From: Actinomycetes bacterium
GTDB taxonomy: Bacteria; Actinomycetota; Acidimicrobiia; Acidimicrobiales; Microtrichaceae
Direction of reading: 5' to 3'
DNA: 11,164 nucleotides
Assembly: GCA_023423215.1 (NCBI GenBank)
Contig: JAFAFZ010000352.1
Span: 1 to 11,164 of the forward strand
A program made the position numbers and the translations under genes. The notes below the pieces were generated by a model. The model made no database searches and was not told the DNA's origin. It saw nothing but the letters and a program-made list of their open reading frames with translations. Shown piece by piece: positions 1-6,443 of this stretch; position 1 is the stretch's first letter, and each line of letters starts with the position of its first letter.

Positions 1-2076
1 GAGGTCTCACGTACGCCCGAACCGGCGGCGGACGGCTCGTCGACCGCCCGGGTGCGGATCGTGTTCGCCGACACCATGATGATGTCGACGTACCTCGTGG
101 GCTACGTGATCGGTCCGCTCGAGGCGACCGAGGCGCGGATGGTCGAGGGCCTGGACGGCCCGATCCCGTTGCGCGTGGTGCACCCACCGGGGCAGGGCCC
201 CCAGTGCGACTTCGCCCTGGACGTCGCCGAGGCGGGCCTCCGCTTCTACGAGCGGTACTACGGGCTCGCCTACCCCGGCGACAAGGTCGACCTGGTCGCG
301 GTGCCGGACTTCGCGTTCGGCGCGATGGAGAACCTCGGGTGCATCACCTTCCGGGAGGTGCTGCTGCTCGTCGAGCCCAGCGCCGCGACCCAGCCCGAGC
401 TGCAGCGCGTCGCGGACGTCATCAACCACGAGCTCGCCCACATGTGGTTCGGCGACCTCGTGACGATGAAGTGGTGGAACGGCATCTGGCTGAACGAGGC
501 GTTCGCCACGTTCATGGAGGTCACCGCGTCCGACGCGTTCCGACCGGACTGGGACGTCTGGACGACCTTCGGCCTGGCACGTGCCGCGGCGTTCGACACC
601 GACGCCCTGCGCTCGACCCGACCGATCGAGTACGAGGTCGTCAGCGCCGCGGACGCCGAGGGCATGTTCGATATCCTCACCTACGAGAAGGGCGCCTCGG
701 TCGTCCGCATGCTCGAGCAGTACCTCGGGGCCGAGGTGTTCCGTCGCGGCATCGGGACCTACCTGCAACGCCACGCCTACGACGTCACCGAGACCACCGA
801 CCTGTGGGACGCGCTCGAGGAGGTCAGCGGCGAGCCGGTGCGGCGGATCATGGACGAGTGGATCTTCCGAGGCGGCCACCCGCTGGTGTCGGTCCAGGCC
901 ACCGAGCACGGCGTGCGGCTGTCGCAGCAGCGCTTCCGCTACGCGGACGGCGACGACTCGACCTCGGACGCCGACGCCGAGCGCTGGCCGACGCCCCTGG
1001 TGCTCGCCGCGGCGATCGAGGGGGCGGACGGCCAGCCCGAACCACGTCGCCTGCTCCTCGACGCCGACGTCGAGGTCGACCTGGGCGGCACGCCGTCGCG
1101 GGTGCAGGCCAACGTCGCCGGCAACGGCTTCTTCCGCGTCGCGCTGGATCGCACGCTGCGCGACGCCCTCGCCGCCGACCCCGACGCCACGGCGCTCGAG
1201 CGCTTCGTGCTGGTCGACGACACCTGGGCGGCGTTCTTCGCCGGCCTGGTCGAACTCGACGACGTCGTCGCGCTGCTGCGCACGATGGCCGCGAAGGAGA
1301 CCGACCCCTCGGTGTGGCGACGCATCGCGGGAGTCGCACGCGAGCTGCACCGGCTCGCCGCGCCCGCGGACCAGCCGACGATGGCGGCGCTCGTCGTCGA
1401 CTTGGTCGAGGTCCCCCTCGAGCAGCTCGACCGTGCGATCGAGGCCGCATCGGTCGACGGTCCCGATGCCGTGCTCGCCCGCCAGGAAGAGGTGCGCGGC
1501 ATCCTGGTCGCGGTGCTCGGCACCACCGGCGCCCACGAGCCGACCCGGGCCCGCGCGCGTGAGGTGCTGGCCGACAGCCGGGTGGACGCCTCCCTGCGCG
1601 CCGCAGCGATCGAGGTGGTCGCCGCGTCCGCGACGCCGGCCGAGCACCGGGAGCTCGAGCAGCAGTGGCGCGCCGCGTCGACGCCGCAGGAGGAGCTGCG
1701 CTTCCTGAACGCCCTGGTCGACACCGAGGACCCGGAGCTGTTCGACCACGTCCTGGCGCTCACCACGACCGAGGTGCGCACGCAGAACGCGCCGTACCTG
1801 CTGCGCCGTGCGATCGCCCATCCGACGCTCAGCTCCCGCGCCTGGGACTTCGTGGCCGCGAACTGGGTGACGCTGACGGACCGCTTCCCGTCGAACAGCC
1901 TGCCGCGCATGCTCGAGGGCATCCGGGCGCTGACCGGACGGGCGACGGCCACGTCGGTCCAGGAGTTCCTGACCAGCGCCGAGCTGCCGTCGGGCGATCG
2001 ACAGGTCGGCCAGCACCTGGAACGCATGTGGGTCACCGTCGCCGCCGCCGAGCGCCTGCGCGGCGGGGTCGGCTGA
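1..2076 (+). CDS. pepN: Aminopeptidase N, M1 family zinc metallopeptidase (5' partial)
   Basis: Removes N-terminal amino acids from peptides, presumably in the cytoplasm during peptide turnover. Seen: the exopeptidase motif GAMEN at 319-333; the zinc site HELAH at 427-441; the third zinc ligand Glu in NEAF at 496-498, exactly 18 residues after the second His; and the catalytic-region Tyr in TYEKG at 682-684. An ERAP1_C-like helical C-terminal domain begins near NVAGNGFFRV (about 1111) and runs to the stop. The frame is open from base 1, and the first codons match the end of the M1 N-terminal beta domain. The gene therefore starts upstream of the window, and the GTG at 52 is not the true start. 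Full-length relatives are about 830-870 residues, so roughly the last 690 are present. The VOC gene follows after 10 bases. Confidence in the family is very high. Confidence 0.96.
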   Translation, partial: EVSRTPEPAADGSSTARVRIVFADTMMMSTYLVGYVIGPLEATEARMVEGLDGPIPLRVVHPPGQGPQCDFALDVAEAGLRFYERYYGLAYPGDKVDLVAVPDFAFGAMENLGCITFREVLLLVEPSAATQPELQRVADVINHELAHMWFGDLVTMKWWNGIWLNEAFATFMEVTASDAFRPDWDVWTTFGLARAAAFDTDALRSTRPIEYEVVSAADAEGMFDILTYEKGASVVRMLEQYLGAEVFRRGIGTYLQRHAYDVTETTDLWDALEEVSGEPVRRIMDEWIFRGGHPLVSVQATEHGVRLSQQRFRYADGDDSTSDADAERWPTPLVLAAAIEGADGQPEPRRLLLDADVEVDLGGTPSRVQANVAGNGFFRVALDRTLRDALAADPDATALERFVLVDDTWAAFFAGLVELDDVVALLRTMAAKETDPSVWRRIAGVARELHRLAAPADQPTMAALVVDLVEVPLEQLDRAIEAASVDGPDAVLARQEEVRGILVAVLGTTGAHEPTRARAREVLADSRVDASLRAAAIEVVAASATPAEHRELEQQWRAASTPQEELRFLNALVDTEDPELFDHVLALTTTEVRTQNAPYLLRRAIAHPTLSSRAWDFVAANWVTLTDRFPSNSLPRMLEGIRALTGRATATSVQEFLTSAELPSGDRQVGQHLERMWVTVAAAERLRGGVG

Positions 2077-2086
2077 GGAGGGGACG

Positions 2087-2455
2087 ATGGCACGGGTCGA
2101 GTCCATCAGCGCCGTGACCTTCGCGGTCTCGGACATGGCACGCAGCGTCGTCTTCTACGACGGGCTGGGCTTCGATCGGCTCTACGGCGGAGGCGCCGAG
2201 CCGTTCACCAGCTACCGGATCGGTGAGGGGTTCGTGAACCTCCAGCTGGATGCGTCGTGGCGGCCGGGTCCGGTCGTGTGGGGCCGCACCGTCTTCTGGG
2301 TCGACGACGTCGACGCGATGTACGACCAGGTCCTGGCCACGGGAGCGACGCCGTCCATGCCGCCCTCGGACGCGGCCTGGGGCGAGCGCTACTTCCACGT
2401 GCTCGACCCCGACGGGCACGAGCTCAGCTTCGCCCGCCCGCTCGACCGGGGCTGA
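2087..2455 (+). CDS. Glyoxalase/bleomycin-resistance (VOC superfamily) protein
   Basis: A 122-residue VOC-fold protein: two beta-alpha-beta-beta-beta modules that form a small-molecule or metal pocket. The first module is marked by TFAVSDMARSVVFYDGLGF (residues 11-29). The second runs from RTVFWVDDVDAMYDQV (67-82) to the typical ending FHVLDPDGHELSF (103-115). Glu112 sits where the C-terminal metal ligand usually lies. The N-terminal position that is often a metal-binding His appears to be Ala9, so the metal chemistry may differ from true glyoxalase I. The start is supported by GAGGAGGGG, which overlaps the pepN stop and sits a few bases before the ATG. With the 10-base gap this implies co-transcription with pepN. 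The substrate cannot be predicted; family members include lyases, dioxygenases and drug-binding proteins. Confidence 0.9.
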   Translation: MARVESISAVTFAVSDMARSVVFYDGLGFDRLYGGGAEPFTSYRIGEGFVNLQLDASWRPGPVVWGRTVFWVDDVDAMYDQVLATGATPSMPPSDAAWGERYFHVLDPDGHELSFARPLDRG

Positions 2456-2464
2456 GCGCGTCCA

Positions 2465-2477
2465 CCGACGCGGTCGG
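2465..2477. terminator. Weak stem-loop in the convergent gap after the VOC gene
   Basis: CCGAC-GCG-GTCGG forms a 5-bp GC stem with a 3-base loop in the 52-base gap between the convergent VOC gene and the PLDc_N-like gene. There is no T-tract on either side. A role in bidirectional termination is suggested only by its position; chance is plausible at this GC content. Confidence 0.25.
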
Positions 2478-2507
2478 CCCGATGTCGGAGGCTCAGCCGG
2501 CCGGCCT

Positions 2508-2726
2508 TCAGCTGCGACGCCGACCGAGCAGCAGGTAGGCGACCGGACCGACGGGCTGCACGAACGCGAGCAGTCGCCAGAGGAACTTCGGGCCGCGCAC
2601 CTGCGAGGACGGGCGGCGCTTCAGGTCCCGCAGGGCGACGCTCGTGAGCACCAGCTCGACGAGGGAGCCGACGACGATGGCGGCCTTCGCGCGGGGATCG
2701 AGATCGGACCAGCGGCGCTTCGTCAT
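2508..2726 (-). CDS. Small membrane protein, PLDc_N-like
   Basis: A 72-residue protein with a basic and acidic N-terminus (MTKRRWSDLDPRAKA), one hydrophobic helix at about residues 15-33 and a second at about 50-67. It ends in PVGPVAYLLLGRRRS. The last part resembles the end of the PLDc_N family (phospholipase D/cardiolipin synthase N-terminal membrane domain), where a conserved G-P-x-x-Y-x-x-x-G-R follows the second helix. Stand-alone versions are common in actinobacteria and have no assigned function; no phospholipase catalytic domain is attached here. The frame stays open far upstream, but only as a shadow of the amidohydrolase gene. The ATG at 2726 is chosen because it opens the recognisable protein and sits 6 bases behind a TACCCT box. 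It lies 59 bases downstream of the amidohydrolase on the same strand. Confidence 0.75.
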   Translation of the reverse strand: MTKRRWSDLDPRAKAAIVVGSLVELVLTSVALRDLKRRPSSQVRGPKFLWRLLAFVQPVGPVAYLLLGRRRS

Positions 2727-2732
2727 GGGGCG

Positions 2733-2738
2733 AGGGTA
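2733..2738 (-). promoter_or_regulatory. Candidate -10 box for a leaderless transcript (TACCCT)
   Basis: On the minus strand TACCCT fits the TANNNT consensus and ends 6 bases before the ATG of the PLDc_N-like gene. No Shine-Dalgarno is visible. This spacing would place the transcription start at or beside the start codon, as in leaderless actinobacterial mRNAs. No -35 box is evident, and a hexamer match this short can arise by chance. Confidence 0.4.
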
Positions 2739-2785
2739 CCGCCGGCGCCGTGATCGCCGGGCGGGACGTCGCGAGCCCCGGGCGG

Positions 2786-4000
2786 TCAGGGACGGGAGAT
2801 GTCGCCCTTGCGCTCGAGGAACGTCGTGGCGACCGCTGCGTGCAGGGCGATGCCGTCGGCCATCGCGCCCTCGTGCAGCACCATGCGGTTCGAGTGGCAC
2901 GCCGGCGCCGAGAACGGCTCGGGGTGCTCGGGCGGGCACACGCCCAGGAACAGCATCGCCCCGGGCACGTGCTGCAGCACGTAGGAGAAGTCCTCGGCGC
3001 CCATGACCGGCGACGGCATCTCGTAGCTGTGGCCCGGACCGAACGTCGAGTCGACCACCGACGCGGCGAAGGCGGCGAACTTCGCGTCGTTCACCGTCAC
3101 CGGGTACCCCTCGACGATCTGGAGCTCGGCGGTGCAGCCGTGCGCCGCGGCGATGCCGTCGGCGACGGTGCCGATGCGCTCCCACATGGCGTGGCGGGTC
3201 CGCTCGGACACGGCGCGCAGCGTGCCGGTCAACGAGGCGTGTTCGGGGATGACGTTGTCGGTCGTGCCCGCCCGGATCTTGGCGATGGTCAGCACGGCCG
3301 GATCGAACACGTCGACGGTGCGCGTGACCATCGACTGGAGCGCCAGCACGACCTCGCACGCGACGGGCACCGGGTCGGCCGCCCAGTGCGGGGTCGAGGC
3401 GTGACCGCCCCGCCCCGTGATGCGGATCTCGATCACGTCGGCCGAGGCCATCGCAGGTCCGGGCTTCCAGGCGATCAGCCCCGAGGGCACGTTGGGCGCG
3501 ACGTGCATGGCGAACGCCGCGTCGACGCCGTCGAGCACGCCCTGGTCGATCATCAGCGCGGCCCCGCCGCTGCCCTCCTCTCCCGGCTGGAACATGAAGC
3601 GCACCCGCCCGGCGAGCCGGTCCCGCACACCGCTGAGCAGGCGCGCCGCGCCGACCAGCATCGCCGTGTGCGCATCGTGGCCGCAGGCGTGCATCACGCC
3701 CGGCAGCTCACTCGCGAAGTCCAGGCCGGTGTCCTCGGGCATCGGCAGCGCGTCCATGTCGCCGCGCAGCAGGATCGTCGGCCCCGGCGAGCCGCCGTCG
3801 AGGTCGGCGACCACCGAGCTGAGCCCCTCGCCGACGCTCACGCTCAGGCCGAGCCCCTCGAGGGCGTCGACCACGGCCGCCTGGGTGTGGGGCAGGTCCA
3901 GCCCCAGCTCGGGATGGCGGTGCAGCGTGCGGCGCAGCTCCACCACCCCCGGCAGCAGGTCGTGCGCGGGACCGATCAGGTCGTCCTCGAGCAGGCTCAT
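2786..4000 (-). CDS. M20D-family amidohydrolase (N-acyl-amino-acid / hippurate hydrolase type)
   Basis: A 404-residue dinuclear metal hydrolase that probably cleaves amide bonds of N-acyl or N-aroyl amino acids in the cytoplasm. Seen: HRHPELG (27-33); GDMDALPMPEDTG (80-92); the metal-site motif HACGHDAHT (104-112), in which Cys106 and His108 are expected ligands; QPGEEG (138-143) with the catalytic and ligand Glu pair; and His166 in AMHVAP. The dimerisation domain starts near TGRGGHAS (195-202). MGAEDFSYVL lies in the C-terminal part, and His369 in ACHSNRM is the last expected ligand. The Cys in HACGHD assigns it to the IAA-amino-acid hydrolase/hippuricase branch rather than to ArgE/DapE. The ATG at 4000 is chosen because homologous sequence begins there and a G-rich AACGGGGGGA lies just upstream. 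An ATG 16 codons earlier adds an unconserved MPTPT... extension. The substrate is unknown. Confidence 0.93.
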   Translation of the reverse strand: MSLLEDDLIGPAHDLLPGVVELRRTLHRHPELGLDLPHTQAAVVDALEGLGLSVSVGEGLSSVVADLDGGSPGPTILLRGDMDALPMPEDTGLDFASELPGVMHACGHDAHTAMLVGAARLLSGVRDRLAGRVRFMFQPGEEGSGGAALMIDQGVLDGVDAAFAMHVAPNVPSGLIAWKPGPAMASADVIEIRITGRGGHASTPHWAADPVPVACEVVLALQSMVTRTVDVFDPAVLTIAKIRAGTTDNVIPEHASLTGTLRAVSERTRHAMWERIGTVADGIAAAHGCTAELQIVEGYPVTVNDAKFAAFAASVVDSTFGPGHSYEMPSPVMGAEDFSYVLQHVPGAMLFLGVCPPEHPEPFSAPACHSNRMVLHEGAMADGIALHAAVATTFLERKGDISRP

Positions 4001-4029
4001 CGGGTGTCCCCCCGTTCTCTCCGCAGCAG

Positions 4030-4060
4030 GGCACGTCGGCGTCGGCACGTCCGACGTCGG
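4030..4060. repeat. Direct repeat plus palindrome in the amidohydrolase leader
   Basis: GGCACGTC occurs at 4030-4037 and again at 4044-4051 (14-base period). It is followed by the perfect palindrome CCGACGTCGG at 4051-4060. All lie between the proposed -10 box and the ATG of the amidohydrolase gene. They could form a regulator site or an mRNA structure, but repeats of GACG/CGTC arise easily in such GC-rich DNA. Confidence 0.3.
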
Positions 4061-4114
4061 GTCCCGCTGGCGTCGGTCCCTCCGGGCGCTCCTGGCGGTA
4101 CGCCCCGGGACGCC

Positions 4115-4120
4115 AGACTA
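4115..4120 (-). promoter_or_regulatory. Candidate -10 box for the amidohydrolase gene (TAGTCT)
   Basis: In the 182-base gap between the YhhN stop and the amidohydrolase start, the minus strand carries TAGTCT (TANNNT class, in an otherwise GC-rich stretch). No convincing -35 box lies 16-18 bases upstream. If used, it gives a leader of about 108 bases containing the repeats at 4030-4060. It suggests the amidohydrolase is transcribed separately from the ferredoxin operon. Confidence 0.35.
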
Positions 4121-4182
4121 CCCACAGCCCGAACGTCGCTCAGCTGCGTCGCGACCGGCCTGCGGCGGGCGGGGCGGCGGTG

Positions 4183-4818
4183 TCAGATCGTGAGCGAGAG
4201 CACCAGGCCGATCTGGCCCAGGTGGTAGGTCGACATCACGAGCAGGTCCCGGTGCGGGACGGGCCGCACGAAGCGGTTCCAGCCGATCAGCCCGTCCGAG
4301 ACGTAGAAGAGCAGCGCGCCGGCGGCCGCCCACGGGTTCCCCGTGCCGATGGCGACGACGACCATGAACGAGATGACCACCAGGTAGGCGACGATCGGCG
4401 CGGCCATGCGCTGGTCGACCGCTTGCGCGCCGCGCAGCACCTTCGAGCCGACGAGCGCCGCGGCGATGAGCACGATGACGGTGCCGACCATGACGAGCGG
4501 GCCGCCGGTGCCGATCGCGACCATCGCCGCGGTGTACGCGACGTGCGCCAGCAGGAACGCGACCAACCCCGACAGGAAGAGCTTCTCGCCGAGCATCAGG
4601 CAGACGTCGCCGACGAGCGACCACACGAGCGCGAGCAGGATGCACCAGCGAGCGGTGTCGCTGACGGGGTCGGGCAGCACGGCAGCGGCGGCGAAGAGCA
4701 CGACCATCGTGAGCGGCTTGAGGACGTACTCGACGCGGGTCCGCTCGGTGGACGCGGCCCACCAGTCGGCCACGGCGACGACGAGGGTCACGGCGATGAG
4801 CGCGAGGAACAGGCCCAC
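4183..4818 (-). CDS. YhhN/TMEM86-family membrane protein (putative lysoplasmalogenase)
   Basis: A 211-residue polytopic protein with about eight hydrophobic segments covering nearly its whole length. Family signatures: a Lys-Pro pair (34-35) starting a helix, SLVGDVCLM (67-75) with a membrane Asp, GLVAFLLAHVAY (84-95), LLFYVSDGLIGWNRF (169-183) with Ser-Asp, and STYHLGQ (196-202). In the family, mammalian TMEM86B and some bacterial members hydrolyse the vinyl-ether bond of lysoplasmalogens. Most bacterial YhhN proteins are untested, so the activity is inferred. The start is GTG at 4818, supported by GGAGGA five bases upstream. The gap to the reductase stop is 12 bases and contains that ribosome site, so this is the third gene of the ferredoxin-reductase operon. 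That linkage is uncommon and may hint at lipid redox chemistry. Confidence 0.88.
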   Translation of the reverse strand: MGLFLALIAVTLVVAVADWWAASTERTRVEYVLKPLTMVVLFAAAAVLPDPVSDTARWCILLALVWSLVGDVCLMLGEKLFLSGLVAFLLAHVAYTAAMVAIGTGGPLVMVGTVIVLIAAALVGSKVLRGAQAVDQRMAAPIVAYLVVISFMVVVAIGTGNPWAAAGALLFYVSDGLIGWNRFVRPVPHRDLLVMSTYHLGQIGLVLSLTI

Positions 4819-4830
4819 GGGATCCTCCGA

Positions 4831-6048
4831 TCAGCCGAACACCGACATGGCGGTGTCCCAGTCGAGGGTGTCCATCAGCTGCATGCGCACCTGCATCACG
4901 TGGCGGGGACGGCTCACGCCGAGCACCGCGGTGCAGCGGTCGCCGCGCCGGAACATGGCGACGAACCGGCGCTCCTCGACGGAGCCCTCCGGGATGACCA
5001 GCTCGTCGCCCGCGCTGGGGCGGCCGGCCATCTGCAGCTTGCGGTCGTACTGGTCGGACCAGAACCACGGCACCGGGGTGAACGGCGCCGGCACCTCGGC
5101 GCGGCCGAGCTCGGCCAGCAGGCGTCGCGCGGCGTACTCGCCCTGCTCGATGGCGTTCTCCCACTGCTCGACGCGCATGACCTCGCCGTACTTCTCGTTC
5201 GGCCAGCTCGCGACGTCGCCGGCGGCGACGACGCCGGGCGAGGCCAGGCACGTCGGGTCGCACCGCACGCCGTCGTCCAATGCCAATCCCGAGCCCTGGA
5301 GCCAACCCGTGTTCGGCACCACACCGATCCCGACGACGACCACCGACGCGTCGACCACCGTGCCGTCCGCCATGCGCACGCCGGTGACCCGGCCGGCGTC
5401 ACCCGTGCCGTCGACCTCGAGTCCGTCGACGCCGACGCCGAGTCGCACGTCCACGCCGTGGTCGCGGTGCAGGTCGGTGATGAAGCCGCCGATCGTCGCC
5501 GGCAGCACGCGCCCCAGCGGCGTCGGACCGGCCTCGATCATCGTGACCTCGAGCCCCCGACCCCGGCAGGTCGCCGCCACCTCGGCCCCGATGAACCCGG
5601 CGCCGATGACGGCGACGCGGTCCGGTCCGGCATCGAGGTCGGCGCGCAGGGCCAGGCAGTCCTCGAGCGTGCGCAGCACGTGCACCCCCGCCGGCTGCTC
5701 GCCGGGCAGGTGCCGTGCCGCCGCACCCATGGCGAGCACGATCCCGTCCGCCGTGAGGCTCGAGCCGTCCGACAGCCCGACGGTGCGGGTCGCGACGTCG
5801 AGCGATGCCGCGGCGACGCCGAGGCGCAGGTCCAGGCCGAGCTCGGGCAGTCGGGCGGCCGAGCGGTGCTGGGCCTGCTCGGGCTCCCAGGTGCCCGCCA
5901 GCACCTGCTTGGACAGCGGCGGCCGATCCGCGGGTACCTGCGGCGACGGGTCGACGACGACGATCTCGTCGTCCGGACCCTCGGCGCGCAGCGTCTCGGC
6001 GGCGGTCAGGCCGGCCAGGGACGCGCCGACGATCAGGAGGGTGGACAT
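4831..6048 (-). CDS. Ferredoxin/rubredoxin reductase, FAD-dependent (putidaredoxin-reductase type)
   Basis: A 405-residue flavoprotein that passes electrons from NAD(P)H through FAD to a small iron-sulfur protein. Seen: the FAD-binding loop VGASLAGLTAAETL (7-20) in the GxSxAG form typical of this family; DRPPLSKQVL (41-50); the NAD(P)-binding loop GAGFIG (149-154) ending with Glu172 in MIEA, which favours NADH; the second FAD motif AAGDVASW (275-282); EQWENAIEQGEYAA (294-307); and a reductase C-terminal domain starting near PWFWSDQYD. The ATG at 6048 is chosen because GGAGAA lies 6 bases upstream and the FAD loop sits close behind it; a longer upstream reading would overlap the ferredoxin gene. 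The neighbouring ferredoxin, encoded 67 bases upstream, is the obvious partner. The terminal oxidase (P450 or oxygenase) is not in this operon. Confidence 0.93.
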   Translation of the reverse strand: MSTLLIVGASLAGLTAAETLRAEGPDDEIVVVDPSPQVPADRPPLSKQVLAGTWEPEQAQHRSAARLPELGLDLRLGVAAASLDVATRTVGLSDGSSLTADGIVLAMGAAARHLPGEQPAGVHVLRTLEDCLALRADLDAGPDRVAVIGAGFIGAEVAATCRGRGLEVTMIEAGPTPLGRVLPATIGGFITDLHRDHGVDVRLGVGVDGLEVDGTGDAGRVTGVRMADGTVVDASVVVVGIGVVPNTGWLQGSGLALDDGVRCDPTCLASPGVVAAGDVASWPNEKYGEVMRVEQWENAIEQGEYAARRLLAELGRAEVPAPFTPVPWFWSDQYDRKLQMAGRPSAGDELVIPEGSVEERRFVAMFRRGDRCTAVLGVSRPRHVMQVRMQLMDTLDWDTAMSVFG

Positions 6049-6115
6049 GTGCGGTTCTCCGGTGGTGATGGGTGCCGCGTTCGAGCGCTGGCGGTCTCGA
6101 AGAACGCGCCGGGCG

Positions 6116-6307
6116 TCAGCCCTCGATGGTGATGGCCTGCTTGGGGCAGCGACGAGCGGCTTCCTCGACCTTCTCGCGGAGGTCCTCACCCGGCTCCTCC
6201 TGGAGCACGTAGAGGAAGTCGTCGTCGCGCACCTCGAAGACCTCGGGTGCGACGGCCATGCAGACCGCGTTGCTCTCACACAAGTCGTAGTTGACGACAA
6301 CCTTCAT
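6116..6307 (-). CDS. Small single-cluster ferredoxin (P450-type, 3Fe-4S or 4Fe-4S)
   Basis: A 63-residue acidic electron carrier. Three cysteines are visible: Cys10 and Cys16 in DLCESNAVCMAVAP, and Cys54 in ARRCPKQAI. Together they make the actinobacterial pattern C-x2-?-x2-C...CP. The variable position, a fourth Cys in conventional 4Fe-4S ferredoxins, is Asn13. Non-Cys residues here are common in mycobacterial P450 ferredoxins, which often hold 3Fe-4S clusters; the cluster type in this protein is inferred. The sequence APEVFEVRDDDFLYVL is characteristic of the family. The ATG at 6307 is preceded by AGGGGG about 8 bases upstream. It is the first gene of the minus-strand operon with the reductase and the YhhN protein. 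It would carry electrons from the reductase to a cytochrome P450 or another oxygenase. Confidence 0.93.
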   Translation of the reverse strand: MKVVVNYDLCESNAVCMAVAPEVFEVRDDDFLYVLQEEPGEDLREKVEEAARRCPKQAITIEG

Positions 6308-6340
6308 GCGTCTGGACCCCCTGGAACGAAGCTGCTCGGC

Positions 6341-6346
6341 AATCTA
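6341..6346 (-). promoter_or_regulatory. Candidate -10 box for the ferredoxin operon (TAGATT)
   Basis: On the minus strand TAGATT (5 of 6 to TATAAT) lies in the 136-base divergent gap. It gives a predicted transcription start near 6334 and a leader of about 27 bases that includes the AGGGGG ribosome site. I find no good -35 box at 16-18 bases. Confidence 0.45.
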
Positions 6347-6430
6347 GCCCGGGTGGTGGGGCGGCCTTGCGCCCGCAGCGCAGCGGTCCCGAGCCGCGGC
6401 ATGCGTCCGACCCGGCGCCGTCCGCGCCGC

Positions 6431-6436
6431 TAGGTT
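6431..6436 (+). promoter_or_regulatory. Candidate -10 box for a leaderless transcript (TAGGTT)
   Basis: TAGGTT fits TANNNT and is followed by 7 bases and then the ATG at 6444. No Shine-Dalgarno precedes that ATG. The spacing puts the transcription start at the start codon, as expected for leaderless mRNA. A CCGACC 18 bases upstream is only a weak -35 match. Confidence 0.5.
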
Positions 6437-6443
6437 GCCGCGC

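Noticed and set aside
7..2136. A 709-residue minus-strand open frame opposite pepN
   Set aside because: It is rich in Arg, Gly, His and Val with no recognisable motif. It is the antisense shadow expected for a high-GC gene whose true strand shows all M1 motifs.
2727..3359. Upstream extension of the PLDc_N-like frame
   Set aside because: It lies inside the amidohydrolase gene on the same strand in another frame and is Arg-rich without motifs.
4001..4048. Upstream ATG adding 16 residues to the amidohydrolase
   Set aside because: MPTPTCPAAERTGGHP is unlike the family N-terminus, and a G-rich ribosome site precedes the ATG at 4000.
4180..6433. Two plus-strand open frames of 650 and 675 codons over the YhhN/reductase/ferredoxin genes
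   Set aside because: They are compositional shadows (Arg/His/Asp-rich or Ser/Thr/Arg-rich) lying opposite three well-motivated genes with ribosome sites.
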